Origin: Musicola paradisiaca NCPPB 2511
GTDB lineage: Bacteria; Pseudomonadota; Gammaproteobacteria; Enterobacterales; Enterobacteriaceae
NCBI RefSeq assembly: GCF_000400505.1
Contig: NZ_CM001857.1
Location: 195,824 to 259,823, forward strand
Reading direction: 5' to 3'
Length of the DNA: 64,000 nucleotides
In this document: one piece after another, positions 42,173 to 51,728 of the stretch
Position numbering within the stretch: position 1 is the stretch's first letter
Layout: each line of letters starts with the position of its first letter
Program-made: the position numbers and the translations under genes
Notes under the pieces: model-generated
What the model saw: only the letters and a program-made list of their open reading frames with translations
Databases searched by the model: none
Told to the model about the DNA's origin: nothing

Positions 42173-43239
42173 ACACGTTGATTCACATTCTTGGCGCGGA
42201 TATCCCTCACCATAATCAGACATTGCTGGGTTTCTTTAATGACAACCTGACGTCCGAGATCCCGCACCATTTTATGGTGGCGGCGCAGGACGCAGCCGCG
42301 TTACGGCGGGCATTTCCTGCGTTACGAATCGATGCATTCGGCAGTAAGAGCGCGTTAGCCATGGCCGTGGTGCGCCGTGCCTGGGCTGATCGTTCGACGC
42401 GCTTCTTTTTTCACGGTCAGTTCAATGTCTGGTTGTGGCTGGCGTTGTTGGCGCGGCTGATTCTGCCCACGCAGGTGAGCTGGCATATCTGGGGCGCGGA
42501 TCTCTATGAAACGGCGTGCGGCTGGCAATACCGCATGTTTTATCTGTTGCGGCGCCGGGCGTTTCGTCAGGTCGGGCATGTTTTCGCTACGCGCGGCGAT
42601 CTGGGCGTGGTGCAGCGCTTCCGCCCCCATCTGCCGGCATCGCTGCTGTATTTCCCCACCCGTATGCCGCCATTGTCCGAGCCCGCTGCGAACCCGGGCC
42701 CATCGACGCCCATGACGATTCTGGTCGGAAATTCGGGTGATCGCAGCAACCGGCACCGCGAGGCGCTGGCGGCTATTCATCGCCAGTTTGGCGCGGACGT
42801 TCAGGTGGTGTTGCCGATGGGGTACCCGGCGGGCAACGCGGCGTATGTCGCCCAGGTGGTTCGGCAGGGGACACGGCTATTCGGCGCCAACTTCCGGGTG
42901 TTGCACCAGCCGCTGGCGTTCGACGATTATCTGGCGCTGCTGCGGCGCTGCGATCTGGGATACTTTATTTTTCAGCGGCAGCAAGGGATTGGCACGTTGT
43001 GTCTGTTGATTCAATTGCGCGTGCCGTTCGTTATCAGCCGCAGCAATCCGTTTTGGCAGGATCTGGCGGAACAGCAACTGCCGGTGCTGTTCTGCGAGGA
43101 TCAACTGGATGAGACGTGCGTATGGGAAGCGCGTCGGCAACTGGCTCGGACGGACATCCGGGGGATAACGTTTTTCAGCCCCAACTATTTGCCGGCCTGG
43201 CGACAGGCGTTGGTTCAAGCGACGGGGGGCGCGGCATGA
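42169..43239 (+). CDS. wecF: TDP-Fuc4NAc:lipid II Fuc4NAc transferase
   Basis: 356 residues from the ATG at 42169 ([27 protein letters not shown]). A longer upstream in-frame region lies in wzxE and is spurious. Family hallmarks: [44 protein letters not shown] and [17 protein letters not shown]. It adds the third sugar to form ECA lipid III. Its last bases overlap the wzyE start. Confidence 0.96.
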   Translation: MNTLIHILGADIPHHNQTLLGFFNDNLTSEIPHHFMVAAQDAAALRRAFPALRIDAFGSKSALAMAVVRRAWADRSTRFFFHGQFNVWLWLALLARLILPTQVSWHIWGADLYETACGWQYRMFYLLRRRAFRQVGHVFATRGDLGVVQRFRPHLPASLLYFPTRMPPLSEPAANPGPSTPMTILVGNSGDRSNRHREALAAIHRQFGADVQVVLPMGYPAGNAAYVAQVVRQGTRLFGANFRVLHQPLAFDDYLALLRRCDLGYFIFQRQQGIGTLCLLIQLRVPFVISRSNPFWQDLAEQQLPVLFCEDQLDETCVWEARRQLARTDIRGITFFSPNYLPAWRQALVQATGGAA

Positions 43240-44573
43240 CGGCGTGGCAAGGTGTCGGCTTGGGGTGTGTGTGGTTGCTCTGTTCGGGCCTGATAACGCA
43301 GGCTATCGCCAGCGAATATCGGCATCGCGGGTTCAGCTTTCACGGTCTGTTTTCGCTGATGTATTGGGTGACGTTTTATGGCGGCTTCCCTTTCACCGCG
43401 ATACTGGCGTTTCATTTTAATGTCCAGCCGGTCGGGGCGGGGGCGCTGTTGCAGGCGCTGCTGGCGGCGGCGGCGTTTTATGCCGTTTATCTCGCCGGTT
43501 ATCGCATTTGGCGGCCTACCGCAAACGGCTCGGCTCACGCCTTTTCGGTAGGAATGAACCGATCCGAGGCACTGTTGACGGCTGGTTTTCTCGGTGCCGT
43601 GGCGGTGATGACGGCGGCGGTTTTTTTCGCCAACAACGGTTTCCTGCTGTTCCGATTGCACACCTACAGCCAGATCTTTTCCCGCGACGTCTCGGGAGTG
43701 GCGCTAAAGCGCTTTTTCTATTTTTTCCTCCCTGCAATGCTGGTGTGGTTTTTTCTGTATCAGACCCGACGCGCCTGGCTGGCGTTCTTGTTGACGACCG
43801 CGACGTTCGGCGCGCTGACCTATTTGATCGTCGGCGGGACGCGCGCCAACCTGATGATGGCGTTGATGCTGTTCGTCTGCATCGGGGTCGCGCGCGGCTG
43901 GATCGCCCTGCGGTGGATCGCGGTTGTGGGCGTGGCGAGCGTGGCGTTGATGTTCTGGCTGGCACTGCGGCGTTACGGGCTGAACGTTCATGGCGAGCAG
44001 GCTTTTTATACGTTCCTCTACCTGACGCGGGACTCGTTTTCGCCGTGGGAGAATCTGGCGTTGCTGTGCCAGCGTTATGAGCAGATCGTCCTACAAGGGC
44101 TGGCGCCGATCGCACGCGATTTTTATGTGTTCATTCCCGCCTGGCTTTGGCCGGAGCGCCCGGCGCAGATACTCAACAGCGCCAACTATTTCACCTGGGA
44201 AGTGTTGAACTATCATGCCGGGCTTGCGATGTCTCCAACGTTGCTGGGGTCGCTGCTGGTGATGGTCGGCTGGTGGGGGGTGCTGCCGGGGGCCATTCTG
44301 GTGGGCTGGATTATCAAGGGGGTTGATGTCCTCTACCAGCAAGGATGCCGCACGACAAATCGCGCGCTGGCGGCGGTGATCCAGGCATTTTGTTTCGGGG
44401 CATTATTCAACCTGATTGTCCTGGTGCGGGAAGGGCTGGACGCCTTTGTCTCGCGCATGGTGTTTTTCAGCCTGGTATTTATCGCCAGCGTATTGATGGC
44501 CAAAGGGCTGTACCGGTTGTTGGTGCGGGCCGGCGTGATAACGGATGCGCCGTCGACCGGCGTAGGAGAGTAA
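43236..44573 (+). CDS. wzyE: ECA polymerase WzyE
   Basis: 445 residues (E. coli 450) from the ATG at 43236, overlapping the wecF stop. Around 11 membrane helices and a conserved periplasmic stretch ([15 protein letters not shown].. and [40 protein letters not shown] region). It polymerises ECA repeat units in the periplasm, with length set by WzzE, which is not encoded at this locus. Confidence 0.95.
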   Translation: MTAWQGVGLGCVWLLCSGLITQAIASEYRHRGFSFHGLFSLMYWVTFYGGFPFTAILAFHFNVQPVGAGALLQALLAAAAFYAVYLAGYRIWRPTANGSAHAFSVGMNRSEALLTAGFLGAVAVMTAAVFFANNGFLLFRLHTYSQIFSRDVSGVALKRFFYFFLPAMLVWFFLYQTRRAWLAFLLTTATFGALTYLIVGGTRANLMMALMLFVCIGVARGWIALRWIAVVGVASVALMFWLALRRYGLNVHGEQAFYTFLYLTRDSFSPWENLALLCQRYEQIVLQGLAPIARDFYVFIPAWLWPERPAQILNSANYFTWEVLNYHAGLAMSPTLLGSLLVMVGWWGVLPGAILVGWIIKGVDVLYQQGCRTTNRALAAVIQAFCFGALFNLIVLVREGLDAFVSRMVFFSLVFIASVLMAKGLYRLLVRAGVITDAPSTGVGE

Positions 44574-44578
44574 GAACG

Positions 44579-45310
44579 ATGCGGGAAACCGTGCCTATCT
44601 ATATGCTGCGCGGTATTGCGGTGAGCGGCTTTCGCGATAGGGATCAGTGCGTGGCGTATCTGTTTCCCGATGGGCAGCCACGGCCTGGCATGCTGGTGGC
44701 GCTCAACGCCGAGAAGGTGCTGACAACGGAACGAAATGACGAGTTGCGGGCGCTGATGACGGTATCCTGTAACTATGCCGACGGCATCAGCGTGGTGTGT
44801 TCTATTCGCCGTAAGTACCGTGCGGCGGACGTGACGCGCATTGCGGGCGTCGATCTGTGGGAAGCGCTGATGCAGCGTGCGGGAACATTGGGAACGCCGG
44901 TATTTCTGATTGGCGGACGCGCGCAGGTGCTGGCGGAAACGGCCGAGCGGCTGCGCACGCGCTGGCGGGTGAATATCGTCGGGATGCAGGATGGTTATTT
45001 CGACGCGGAGCAACAATCGACGCTACTGGAGCGCATCAACGAGAGCGGGGCGCAACTGGTGACAGTGGCGATGGGGTCGCCCCGGCAGGAGTTGCTGATC
45101 CGCGATGCTTATCGTCGTTATCCGGGGGCGCTGTATATGGGGGTCGGCGGTACTTACGATGTTTTCACCGGGCATGTCCGGCGCGCGCCCGCATTCTGGC
45201 GTAGGAACGGGTTGGAATGGTGTTACCGTTTATTGACGCAACCCAGCCGCATTCGTCGGCAATGGCGGTTGTTACGCTACCTTTTTTATCATTTTTCCGG
45301 CCGACTTTAA
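44579..45310 (+). CDS. wecG: UDP-ManNAcA transferase WecG
   Basis: 243 residues from the ATG at 44579, five bases after wzyE. WecG/TagA/CpsF family with [40 protein letters not shown] and [19 protein letters not shown], the last being the family signature. It adds ManNAcA to lipid I to form ECA lipid II. It closes the ECA operon. Confidence 0.97.
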   Translation: MRETVPIYMLRGIAVSGFRDRDQCVAYLFPDGQPRPGMLVALNAEKVLTTERNDELRALMTVSCNYADGISVVCSIRRKYRAADVTRIAGVDLWEALMQRAGTLGTPVFLIGGRAQVLAETAERLRTRWRVNIVGMQDGYFDAEQQSTLLERINESGAQLVTVAMGSPRQELLIRDAYRRYPGALYMGVGGTYDVFTGHVRRAPAFWRRNGLEWCYRLLTQPSRIRRQWRLLRYLFYHFSGRL

Positions 45311-45546
45311 GCGGCGGCGCAATTTTCCCTCGTGATTCTGTGCTGAGATCAACGTAATAAATCGATGAATATTTCATCATGCGCGGGTACAGGGTGGTAT
45401 GAATCCCGCCGGCATTGCGGTATCTTCTCGGCCGTTTTTATGGCAGGCGGCCGATATCGCCGCAAGATGTGCCGTGCTTAAAAAAGCATACAGAGCTCCA
45501 TCGCTGGCAGGGATACAGCAACGACATACAAAAAAACAGAGGATAT

Positions 45547-46941
45547 ATGGCAAATACAACCAAACAGGACAAGCTTCACCGTGGCCTGGAGGCGCGACAC
45601 ATCGAGCTGATCGCGCTGGGGGGCACTATCGGCGTGGGCTTGTTCATGGGGGCGGCGAGTGCGCTGAAATGGGCGGGCCCGTCTGTGCTGCTGGCTTATA
45701 TCGTAGCCGGTATTTTTGTGTTCTTTATTATGCGCAGCATGGGCGAAATGCTGTTTCTGGAACCAGTAACCGGTTCTTTTGCCGTTTATGCGCACAATTA
45801 TCTGAGCCCGTTCTTCGGTTATCTCACCGCCTGGAGCTACTGGTTTATGTGGATGGCGGTCGGGATTTCGGAGATTACCGCTATCGGCGTCTATGTGCAG
45901 TATTGGTTCCCGGAGTTGCCGCAGTGGATCCCTGCGATTGCCGCCGTGGTCATGGTCGCCGTCGCCAATCTGGCTGCCGTGCGTCTGTACGGCGAGATCG
46001 AGTTTTGGTTCTCCATGATTAAAATCACCACCATTATCGTGATGATCGTGGTAGGTCTCGGCATTATCTTTTTCGGTTTCGGCAACCATGGGCAGTCCAC
46101 CGGACTTGCCAATCTGACTGAACACGGCGGTTTTCTTGCCGGCGGTTGGAAGGGATTGCTGTTTGCGCTGTGTCTGGTGGTGGCGTCCTACCAGGGCGTT
46201 GAATTGGTTGGCATTACTGCCGGTGAAGCCCGTAATCCGCAGGTGACATTAAAACGTGCGATTAACAATATTCTGTGGCGTATCCTGATTTTTTATGTGG
46301 GCGCTATTTTCGTCATCGTCACTATCTTCCCGTGGAATGAAATCGGCACTACCGGCAGCCCGTTTGTGTTGACGTTCTCCAGGATCGGCATTACCGCTGC
46401 GGCAGGTATCATCAATTTTGTTGTGTTGACGGCGGCGCTATCCGGTTGCAACAGCGGTATGTACAGCTGCGGCCGCATGCTGTATTCCCTATCCAGCAAC
46501 CGCCAACTGCCTGCCGCGTTGGGGCGTGTTACCGCCGGCGGCGTACCGGCTGCCGGGGTAGCGGTTTCGATCCTGTGTCTGATTGCCGGTTCGATGCTGA
46601 ACTACATCATCCCGAATCCGGAAAAAGTTTTCGTCTATGTTTACAGCGCCAGTGTGTTGCCGGGTATGGTGCCGTGGTTTGTGGTGCTGATAAGCCAGTT
46701 ACGTTTTCGCGAACAACACCGTGCGGCGATAGCGAGCCACCCATTCCGTTCCGTACTGTTTCCGTGGGTCAACTATCTGACCATGGTGTTTTTGGCATGC
46801 GTATTGGTGGGAATGTATGTGAATGTCGATACCCGAATGTCGTTGATCGTCGGCTGCATATTCCTGGGGGTGGTCAGCGTCTGCTACGCCTTGTTGGGAC
46901 TGGGTAAAAAACAGGCGGAAATCCAGGCTGAAGCCGAGTAA
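45547..46941 (+). CDS. yifK: Amino-acid permease YifK (ThrP)
   Basis: 464 residues from the ATG at 45547, preceded by AGAGGA; the longer frame from 45415 has no family support. Twelve-helix APC superfamily transporter: [38 protein letters not shown] are characteristic of the proline-specific/AroP-like subgroup. E. coli YifK has been reported as a threonine/serine permease. It lies between wecG and the tRNA operon exactly as in E. coli. Confidence 0.93.
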   Translation: MANTTKQDKLHRGLEARHIELIALGGTIGVGLFMGAASALKWAGPSVLLAYIVAGIFVFFIMRSMGEMLFLEPVTGSFAVYAHNYLSPFFGYLTAWSYWFMWMAVGISEITAIGVYVQYWFPELPQWIPAIAAVVMVAVANLAAVRLYGEIEFWFSMIKITTIIVMIVVGLGIIFFGFGNHGQSTGLANLTEHGGFLAGGWKGLLFALCLVVASYQGVELVGITAGEARNPQVTLKRAINNILWRILIFYVGAIFVIVTIFPWNEIGTTGSPFVLTFSRIGITAAAGIINFVVLTAALSGCNSGMYSCGRMLYSLSSNRQLPAALGRVTAGGVPAAGVAVSILCLIAGSMLNYIIPNPEKVFVYVYSASVLPGMVPWFVVLISQLRFREQHRAAIASHPFRSVLFPWVNYLTMVFLACVLVGMYVNVDTRMSLIVGCIFLGVVSVCYALLGLGKKQAEIQAEAE

Positions 46942-47037
46942 TTTTCGCCGTGCGCCGGGGCGGAAAGGCGGTCTGGTCAGGGTTTGTTCATAAATGAGCA
47001 AAGCATAAGCAAACGCATCATTTCTGCGAAAAAGCAC

Positions 47038-47066
47038 TGGACAGCCCCATATTAAATCCGTACTAT
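47038..47066 (+). promoter_or_regulatory. Promoter of the argX-hisR-leuT-proM tRNA operon
   Basis: TGGACA (-35, 47038-47043), 17-bp spacer and TACTAT (-10, 47061-47066), followed by a GC-rich discriminator (ccccacccg), the usual mark of stringent control of stable RNA promoters. The first tRNA starts 22 bp downstream. Confidence 0.8.
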
Positions 47067-47087
47067 CCCCACCCGCAACGGCGCTAC

Positions 47088-47164
<77 letters not shown>

Positions 47165-47237
47165 TTAAGTTGTGCGCGGAGCTGCGGAGGTACCCCGTAA
47201 TCGAGTACCGAAATACGTAGTTAAGCAGTGGTATATG

Positions 47238-47313
47238 GTGGCTATAGCTCAGTTGGTAGAGCCCTGGATTGTGATTCCAGTTGTCGTGGGTTCGAGTCCC
47301 ATTAGCCACCCCA
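47238..47313 (+). tRNA. hisR: tRNA-His (GTG)
   Basis: 76 nt; acceptor GTGGCTA / TAGCCAC, anticodon loop TTGTGAT with GTG, T-loop GTTCGAGTC, encoded CCA. The -1 G that pairs with C73 in mature tRNA-His is encoded (g at 47237). Second gene of the operon. Confidence 0.97.
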
Positions 47314-47333
47314 ACTTCTAAAGTTTGTGATAT

Positions 47334-47419
47334 GCGAAGGTGGCGGAATTGGTAGACGCGCTAGCTTCAGGTGTTAGTGTCCTCAGGACGTGAGGGTTCA
47401 AGTCCCTCTCTTCGCACCA
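47334..47419 (+). tRNA. leuT: tRNA-Leu (CAG)
   Basis: 86 nt class II tRNA; acceptor GCGAAGG, anticodon CAG in cttCAGgt, long variable arm (tgtcctcaggacgt), encoded CCA. Third gene of the operon. Confidence 0.96.
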
Positions 47420-47445
47420 CACAAACGATTGAAGAAGAAAAAAAT

Positions 47446-47522
47446 CGGCGAGTAGCGCAGCTTGGTAGCGCAACTGGTTTGGGACCAGTGGGTCGGAGGT
47501 TCGAATCCTCTCTCGCCGACCA
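47446..47522 (+). tRNA. proM: tRNA-Pro (TGG)
   Basis: 77 nt; acceptor CGGCGAG / CTCGCCG, anticodon stem ACTGG / CCAGT, anticodon TGG in tttTGGgac, T-loop GTTCGAATC, encoded CCA. Last gene of the operon, followed by a terminator. Confidence 0.97.
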
Positions 47523-47558
47523 TCTTCTTTCCCGAAATAGTCGGAAGTCTTATTAAGA

Positions 47559-47590
47559 CCCGCATCCTTAATTGAGGATGCGGGTTTTTT
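47559..47590 (+). terminator. Intrinsic terminator of the tRNA operon
   Basis: A 10-bp perfect stem (cccgcatcct / aggatgcggg) with a 6-base loop and six T, 36 bp after proM. Confidence 0.95.
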
Positions 47591-47713
47591 GTCATGGTTT
47601 CCCATCATGACAAATCATGCCACCTCATCTTTTGTCGTATTTCTTTTTTGACCGCCTTCGTGTACGTTTATTTGAATTTTAATTCATTTTTTGTGCATAA
47701 ATAGGAGGTTTTA

Positions 47714-48052
47714 GTGTCAGTGATCATCCCGGTACAGGAACAGTTTGAAGCCTATAACGCCCGAGATTTGGCAAGGTTTATCGCTTGCTATAGCGATAAT
47801 TTTCGGGCCTACCGTATGCCGGCGACGTCGCCTTTTATCGAAGGGAAAATCGTGCTGGAAGCATTTTACTGCGAACAACGCTTTAATAATCCAGCGCTGC
47901 GTGCCGAACTGCTTTCCCGCACGGTGTTGGGAAACAAAGTGTTCGACCATGAAAAGATCTACGGCATCGCTCCCGAGCCGGTGGAAAGCATCGCGGTGTT
48001 TGAGGTGAAAGACGGTCTGATCGTTACCGCCTGGTTTTACTTCGTGGACTGA
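47714..48052 (+). CDS. Small NTF2/SnoaL-like protein, function unknown
   Basis: 112 residues from a GTG with a strong AGGAGG ribosome site 4-5 bases upstream. VQEQFEAYNARDLARFIACYSDNFRAYRMP is the typical N-terminal helix pair and first strand of the NTF2/SnoaL cone fold, followed by FEVKDGLIVTAWFYFVD, the usual final strands (so-called nuclear transport factor 2 family). No signal peptide. It is a single gene between the tRNA operon and the 2-succinocysteine-type cluster, with 251 bp after it, and is probably transcribed alone. Substrate cannot be inferred. Confidence 0.82.
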   Translation: MSVIIPVQEQFEAYNARDLARFIACYSDNFRAYRMPATSPFIEGKIVLEAFYCEQRFNNPALRAELLSRTVLGNKVFDHEKIYGIAPEPVESIAVFEVKDGLIVTAWFYFVD

Positions 48053-48184
48053 ATCGCGGGAAAGGCAGTGTCATAGCGAGGGCGCCGCCGTGTTGAGTGC
48101 TCGGTACCCGGTTTTTCGATGGCAATGTGAATGTTTCGTCATGCCAGCGTGACGTGTTTGTTGGCATGTGACAAAACAATGAGG

Positions 48185-48208
48185 TATATCTTATATCTAT
48201 AAGATATA
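48185..48208. promoter_or_regulatory. Perfect 24-bp palindrome, likely operator
   Basis: Two 11-bp arms (tatatcttata / tataagatata) around a 2-bp centre, 96 bp upstream of the lyase start. Such a perfect AT palindrome has the size of a dimeric repressor or LysR-type site. No regulator gene is adjacent, so the controlling protein is unknown. Confidence 0.7.
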
Positions 48209-48303
48209 TGGGCGACCTCCTGTGGATGATATATTTTCGGGCATATTTACATCATACAGACCCGCCTTTTTTTGCCCGCATATTACACGTACAAGAGTAA
48301 GTT

Positions 48304-49668
48304 ATGGCATCACATCTCATTGATTTTCTTCTTATTGGTAATAATTTTGGTACACCAGAAATGCGCGCCGTTTGGTCAGAGCAAAACCGGATGACCAGGC
48401 AGGTTGACGTAGAAGTGGCGCTGGCGCTGGCGGAGGGTGAACTGGGGGTTATCCCGCAGGACGCCGCTGATGCCATCGCCCGCCATGCCGACGCCAGCAC
48501 ATTGAATATCGAATCCATCGCGCAGGACGCCGCGCGCATGAAGCACTCTCTGATGCCTACCATCACCGCTATCCAGAAACAGTGCGGCGACGCCGGTGAG
48601 TACATTCATTATGGCGTGACAACACAGGATGTCGTGGATACCGCCACGGTGCTGCAGTTGCGGCAGTCATTCGATATCGTGGTGCGCGATACCCGTCTGG
48701 TAGCGCGTGAGCTGAAACGTCTGGCGAAGCAGTATCAATACACGCCGATGACGGGACGCACGCACGGCATGCAAGCGTTGCCGACTACCTTTGGTTTCAA
48801 GCTGGCGGTGTGGCTGGATGAATTTGTACGCCACCTGCAACGGCTTAATGAAATCCGTGAGCGCGTGCTGGTGGGCAACATCAGCGGCGCCATCTGCACC
48901 TATGCCTCCTTCGGCGAGTTGGGGCCGGAAATTGAACGCCAGACGTTGAAGCGTCTGGGGCTGAATACGCCGAATATCGGCTGGCAGTCCGCCCGTGACC
49001 GCTTTTCCGAATATGCCTCTGTCGCGGTATTGATCAGCGGCACGCTGGGCAAAATCGGTAACGAGCTGTACAACCTGATGCGTACCGAAATCAACGAAAT
49101 CGAAGAGCCCTTCTCGGAAGGGAAAATCGGTTCCACCACGATGCCGCACAAGCGCAATCCCGCTGCCCTGGAAGGGTTGGCCAGCCTGACGGCGCCGCTG
49201 TTCAAAAGTGCTGCCCTGATTCACGAATCCATGAAAGTGGAGCATGAGCGCGATGCCATGAGCTGGCGTGCCGAGTGGATCGCATTGCCGGAAATCAATA
49301 TTTATCTGTCGGCGCAATTGCAGAACGCGCTGGGTATTTTGCGCGGCATGTCGGTCAATGAAAAACAGATGCGCGCCAATCTGGAATTGCAAAACGGGTT
49401 GCTGCTGTCTGAAAAAGTCATGTTTGAAATCGGCAAACGGTTGGGAAAACAGACGGCGCACCATCTGGTGTACGAATGTTCCATGGCGGCGTTTGAGCAA
49501 AATCGTCATTTCAAGGATGTGCTGCTGGAGCACCCAGTGCTGGCGTCACAACTGAGCGCAGATGATCTGGATGCGTGGCTCGATCCGACCAATTATCTGG
49601 GCAGCGCGCCGCAGAAAGTGGACGATGTCATTCGCTACGCCGACGATAGCGGCCTACTGGCTGAGTGA
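48304..49668 (+). CDS. Fumarase-superfamily lyase, probable S-(2-succino) lyase
   Basis: 454 residues, adenylosuccinate-lyase-like. Conserved regions: HYGVTTQDVVDTA (102-114), TGRTHGMQALP (150-160, His154) and the superfamily signature GSTTMPHKRNP (276-286), in which the second Ser of the usual GSSxMP is Thr. A PurB housekeeping role is unlikely: the gene heads a cluster with an acetyltransferase, a polar amino-acid ABC transporter and an M20 deacylase. That set is the described S-(2-succino)cysteine pathway variant in which a lyase cleaves N-acetyl-S-(2-succino)cysteine to fumarate and N-acetylcysteine; a Dickeya dadantii enzyme of this type has been reported. Assignment here is from context and memory, not a search. 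Confidence 0.85.
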   Translation: MASHLIDFLLIGNNFGTPEMRAVWSEQNRMTRQVDVEVALALAEGELGVIPQDAADAIARHADASTLNIESIAQDAARMKHSLMPTITAIQKQCGDAGEYIHYGVTTQDVVDTATVLQLRQSFDIVVRDTRLVARELKRLAKQYQYTPMTGRTHGMQALPTTFGFKLAVWLDEFVRHLQRLNEIRERVLVGNISGAICTYASFGELGPEIERQTLKRLGLNTPNIGWQSARDRFSEYASVAVLISGTLGKIGNELYNLMRTEINEIEEPFSEGKIGSTTMPHKRNPAALEGLASLTAPLFKSAALIHESMKVEHERDAMSWRAEWIALPEINIYLSAQLQNALGILRGMSVNEKQMRANLELQNGLLLSEKVMFEIGKRLGKQTAHHLVYECSMAAFEQNRHFKDVLLEHPVLASQLSADDLDAWLDPTNYLGSAPQKVDDVIRYADDSGLLAE

Positions 49669-49679
49669 CAGGAGTTGCC

Positions 49680-50216
49680 ATGAGTACGATATTTCGCCAG
49701 GTTACACTGGCGGACGACGAGGCGTTTCTTGAGCTGGCATTGGCGGCTTATGCGCCTGTGCGCGAGATGGGCATCAAGTTTGATGCCGCTTACGCGGACA
49801 TTGAGCGGATCCGGTTTCATATTCAGCATAACGGCGTGTACGTGATGGAAAAAGAGGGGCGCTTCGCCTCTTCGTGTTCGATCCGTTACCCGTGGGGGCC
49901 GGAGCCGGGGCCGTTTGGATTGCCGCATATCGGGTGGTTCGCCACACACCCTGATTTCAAACAGCAGGGGCTGGGCCGTCAAATGCTGGACTGGCTGGAG
50001 CAAGACATTCTGCTCGAGCAGTTGAAGGCGCCGGCCGTATCGCTGGGAACCGCGAAAAACCATCCCTGGCTGCTTGAAATGTACAGAAATTATGGGTTTA
50101 AGGATGTGTGTCAGGCTGATCTGGGTAAAGGACACCTGACTATTTTTATGGAGAAAGTGCTCGACCCGCAACGTTATGACCAGTGGAAAAAGAAACATCC
50201 AAGAGCGGAGATATAA
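49680..50216 (+). CDS. GNAT acetyltransferase, YxeL-like
   Basis: 178 residues from the ATG at 49680 with AGGAG ribosome site; a start at 49665 overlaps the lyase stop and is less likely. GNAT fold: MSTIFRQVTLADDEAFLELALAAY, then the acetyl-CoA loop HPDFKQQGLGRQMLDWLE (about 105-122), and LGTAKNHPWLLEMYRNYGFKDV. By position it corresponds to YxeL, which N-acetylates S-(2-succino)cysteine before cleavage. It lies 11 bp after the lyase and directly abuts the next gene (TAA then ATG). Confidence 0.82.
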   Translation: MSTIFRQVTLADDEAFLELALAAYAPVREMGIKFDAAYADIERIRFHIQHNGVYVMEKEGRFASSCSIRYPWGPEPGPFGLPHIGWFATHPDFKQQGLGRQMLDWLEQDILLEQLKAPAVSLGTAKNHPWLLEMYRNYGFKDVCQADLGKGHLTIFMEKVLDPQRYDQWKKKHPRAEI

Positions 50217-50984
50217 ATGAAAAAAATAATCTTATCAGCATTCGCATTCGCAGCTGCTTTACTGATGGCGGGTTGTGATTCTCAAAAAGATGACAAAGTT
50301 TTGCGCGTTGGCGCAACCGGTCAGAGCTACCCCAGCGCGTTCAAACAGGACAACAAGCTGGTGGGGTTTGATGTGGAAGTGACGGAAACCATCGCTAAGG
50401 ATTTGAATTACAAAGTTGAGTGGGTTACTGCGGACTTCAGCGGCCTGATGGGCCAACTGGAAGCCAAAAAACTCGATACCATCGCCAACGTGGTAGCCAT
50501 CACCCCTGCGCGCGAGGAAAAATACAATTTTTCCCAACCTTACAGCTACTACGGCAGTCAGATTGTGACCCACAAGGATAATACCGGCATCAACACGCTG
50601 GATGATCTGAAAGGGAAAACCGTGGCGGGCGTTTTGGGTTCCAATCACGTTAACAACCTGAAAAAGGCGTTTGCCGACGGCAGCGTCAATATTCGTACTT
50701 ACGAAACCCGCGATGGTGCGATGAGCGATGCACTCGCCAAACGGGTGGACGGTTATATCAACTCCCGCCCGATTCTGCTGGCGGAGATCAACAAGCGTAA
50801 TCTGCCGTTTAAGATGGTCGGTAGTCCGCTGGTGGTGGAAAAAGTCGGCTTCCCGTTCCAGAAAGATGAGAAAGGAAACGCGCTGCGCAAACAGTTTGAC
50901 GATGAACTGAGTAAAATGCGTACCGACGGCCGTCTGAAGGCGCTGTCTGTGAAATATTTTGGTGAGGATATCACTGCGGGCTAA
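50217..50984 (+). CDS. Polar amino-acid ABC transporter, substrate-binding lipoprotein
   Basis: 255 residues. Lipoprotein signal with lipobox LLMAGC (Cys about 20), then a family-3 solute-binding fold: VLRVGATGQSYPSAFKQDNKLVGFDVEVTETIAKDL, ANVVAITPAREEKYNFSQPY, LKGKTVAGVLGSNHVNNLKKAF. Position matches YxeM of the Bacillus succinocysteine operon. Ligand is probably S-(2-succino)cysteine or a related cystine-like compound, but this cannot be read from the sequence. A strong hairpin follows before the permease gene. Confidence 0.86.
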   Translation: MKKIILSAFAFAAALLMAGCDSQKDDKVLRVGATGQSYPSAFKQDNKLVGFDVEVTETIAKDLNYKVEWVTADFSGLMGQLEAKKLDTIANVVAITPAREEKYNFSQPYSYYGSQIVTHKDNTGINTLDDLKGKTVAGVLGSNHVNNLKKAFADGSVNIRTYETRDGAMSDALAKRVDGYINSRPILLAEINKRNLPFKMVGSPLVVEKVGFPFQKDEKGNALRKQFDDELSKMRTDGRLKALSVKYFGEDITAG

Positions 50985-51010
50985 TAATCCCGCCTTTGCC
51001 CGCTAACTCC

Positions 51011-51032
51011 GCAGGCGCCGACAGGCGCCTGC
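51011..51032 (+). other. Hairpin between binding-protein and permease genes
   Basis: A perfect 9-bp GC-rich stem (gcaggcgcc / ggcgcctgc) with a 4-base loop in the 63-bp gap. No T-run follows, so it is more likely to stabilise the upstream mRNA end or cause partial read-through, giving more binding protein than membrane parts. Confidence 0.75.
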
Positions 51033-51047
51033 TTCAAGGTCTTATCC

Positions 51048-51719
51048 ATGAATATCGATTTTTCCTACCTGCTGAAGGTATTTCCCCAGGTCTTAATGTA
51101 TTTGCCGACCACGGCGTTGCTGGCGATCGTTTCGATGGCGTTCGCCATTGTACTGGGGTTGATTTTGGCGCTGATCCGCGAAAGTCGGTTACTGGTGGTG
51201 GCGAAACTGGTGGAGTTGTATATCTCCTTGTTCCGCGGCATTCCCTCGTTGGTGCAACTGTTCATCATCTATTTCGGCCTGCCTCAGCTGTTTCCGGCGC
51301 TGAATGGCCTGTCGGCGATGGCGGCGGCGATTATCGGTTTTAGCCTGAAGAACTCTGCCTATATGGCAGAAATTTTTCGCGCCGCGCTGGCGTCGGTGGA
51401 TTTCGGGCAGACTGAGGCCGGATTATCCGTAGGGATGAGCCGGGTACAAATTTACCGCCGTATTGTGTTGCCGCAGGCGATGCTTAATGCATTGCCCGCA
51501 ACCGGCAACACGTTTATTTCACTGATTAAGGACACATCGGTGGCGTTTGCGCTGGGTGTTTCCGAGCTGTTTGCCGAAGGCAAGATGATTGCTGCGGAAT
51601 CGCTACGCTTTTTTGAAACCTTCCTGGTCGTGGGGCTGATTTACTGGTTGGTGATTATCGCCTATTCCTGGTTCCAGACCCGACTGGAGAAGAAACTGAG
51701 CCATTCCCGGCAGCGTTAA
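51048..51719 (+). CDS. Amino-acid ABC transporter permease
   Basis: 223 residues, about five membrane helices. The HisMQ-family permease signature is present: GLSVGMSRVQIYRRIVLPQAMLNALPATGNTFISLIKDTSVAFALGVSEL (EAA loop at about 124-145). It matches the YxeN position. It forms a homodimer with the next gene's ATPase in a type I importer. The ATPase gene starts 9 bp after its stop. Confidence 0.9.
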   Translation: MNIDFSYLLKVFPQVLMYLPTTALLAIVSMAFAIVLGLILALIRESRLLVVAKLVELYISLFRGIPSLVQLFIIYFGLPQLFPALNGLSAMAAAIIGFSLKNSAYMAEIFRAALASVDFGQTEAGLSVGMSRVQIYRRIVLPQAMLNALPATGNTFISLIKDTSVAFALGVSELFAEGKMIAAESLRFFETFLVVGLIYWLVIIAYSWFQTRLEKKLSHSRQR

Positions 51720-51728
51720 GGAGCCGAC

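Noticed and set aside
48304-49668. Housekeeping adenylosuccinate lyase PurB
   Set aside because: Location beside hflD/phoPQ is expected for purB in enterobacteria; the cluster context and altered signature loop favour a 2-succino lyase.
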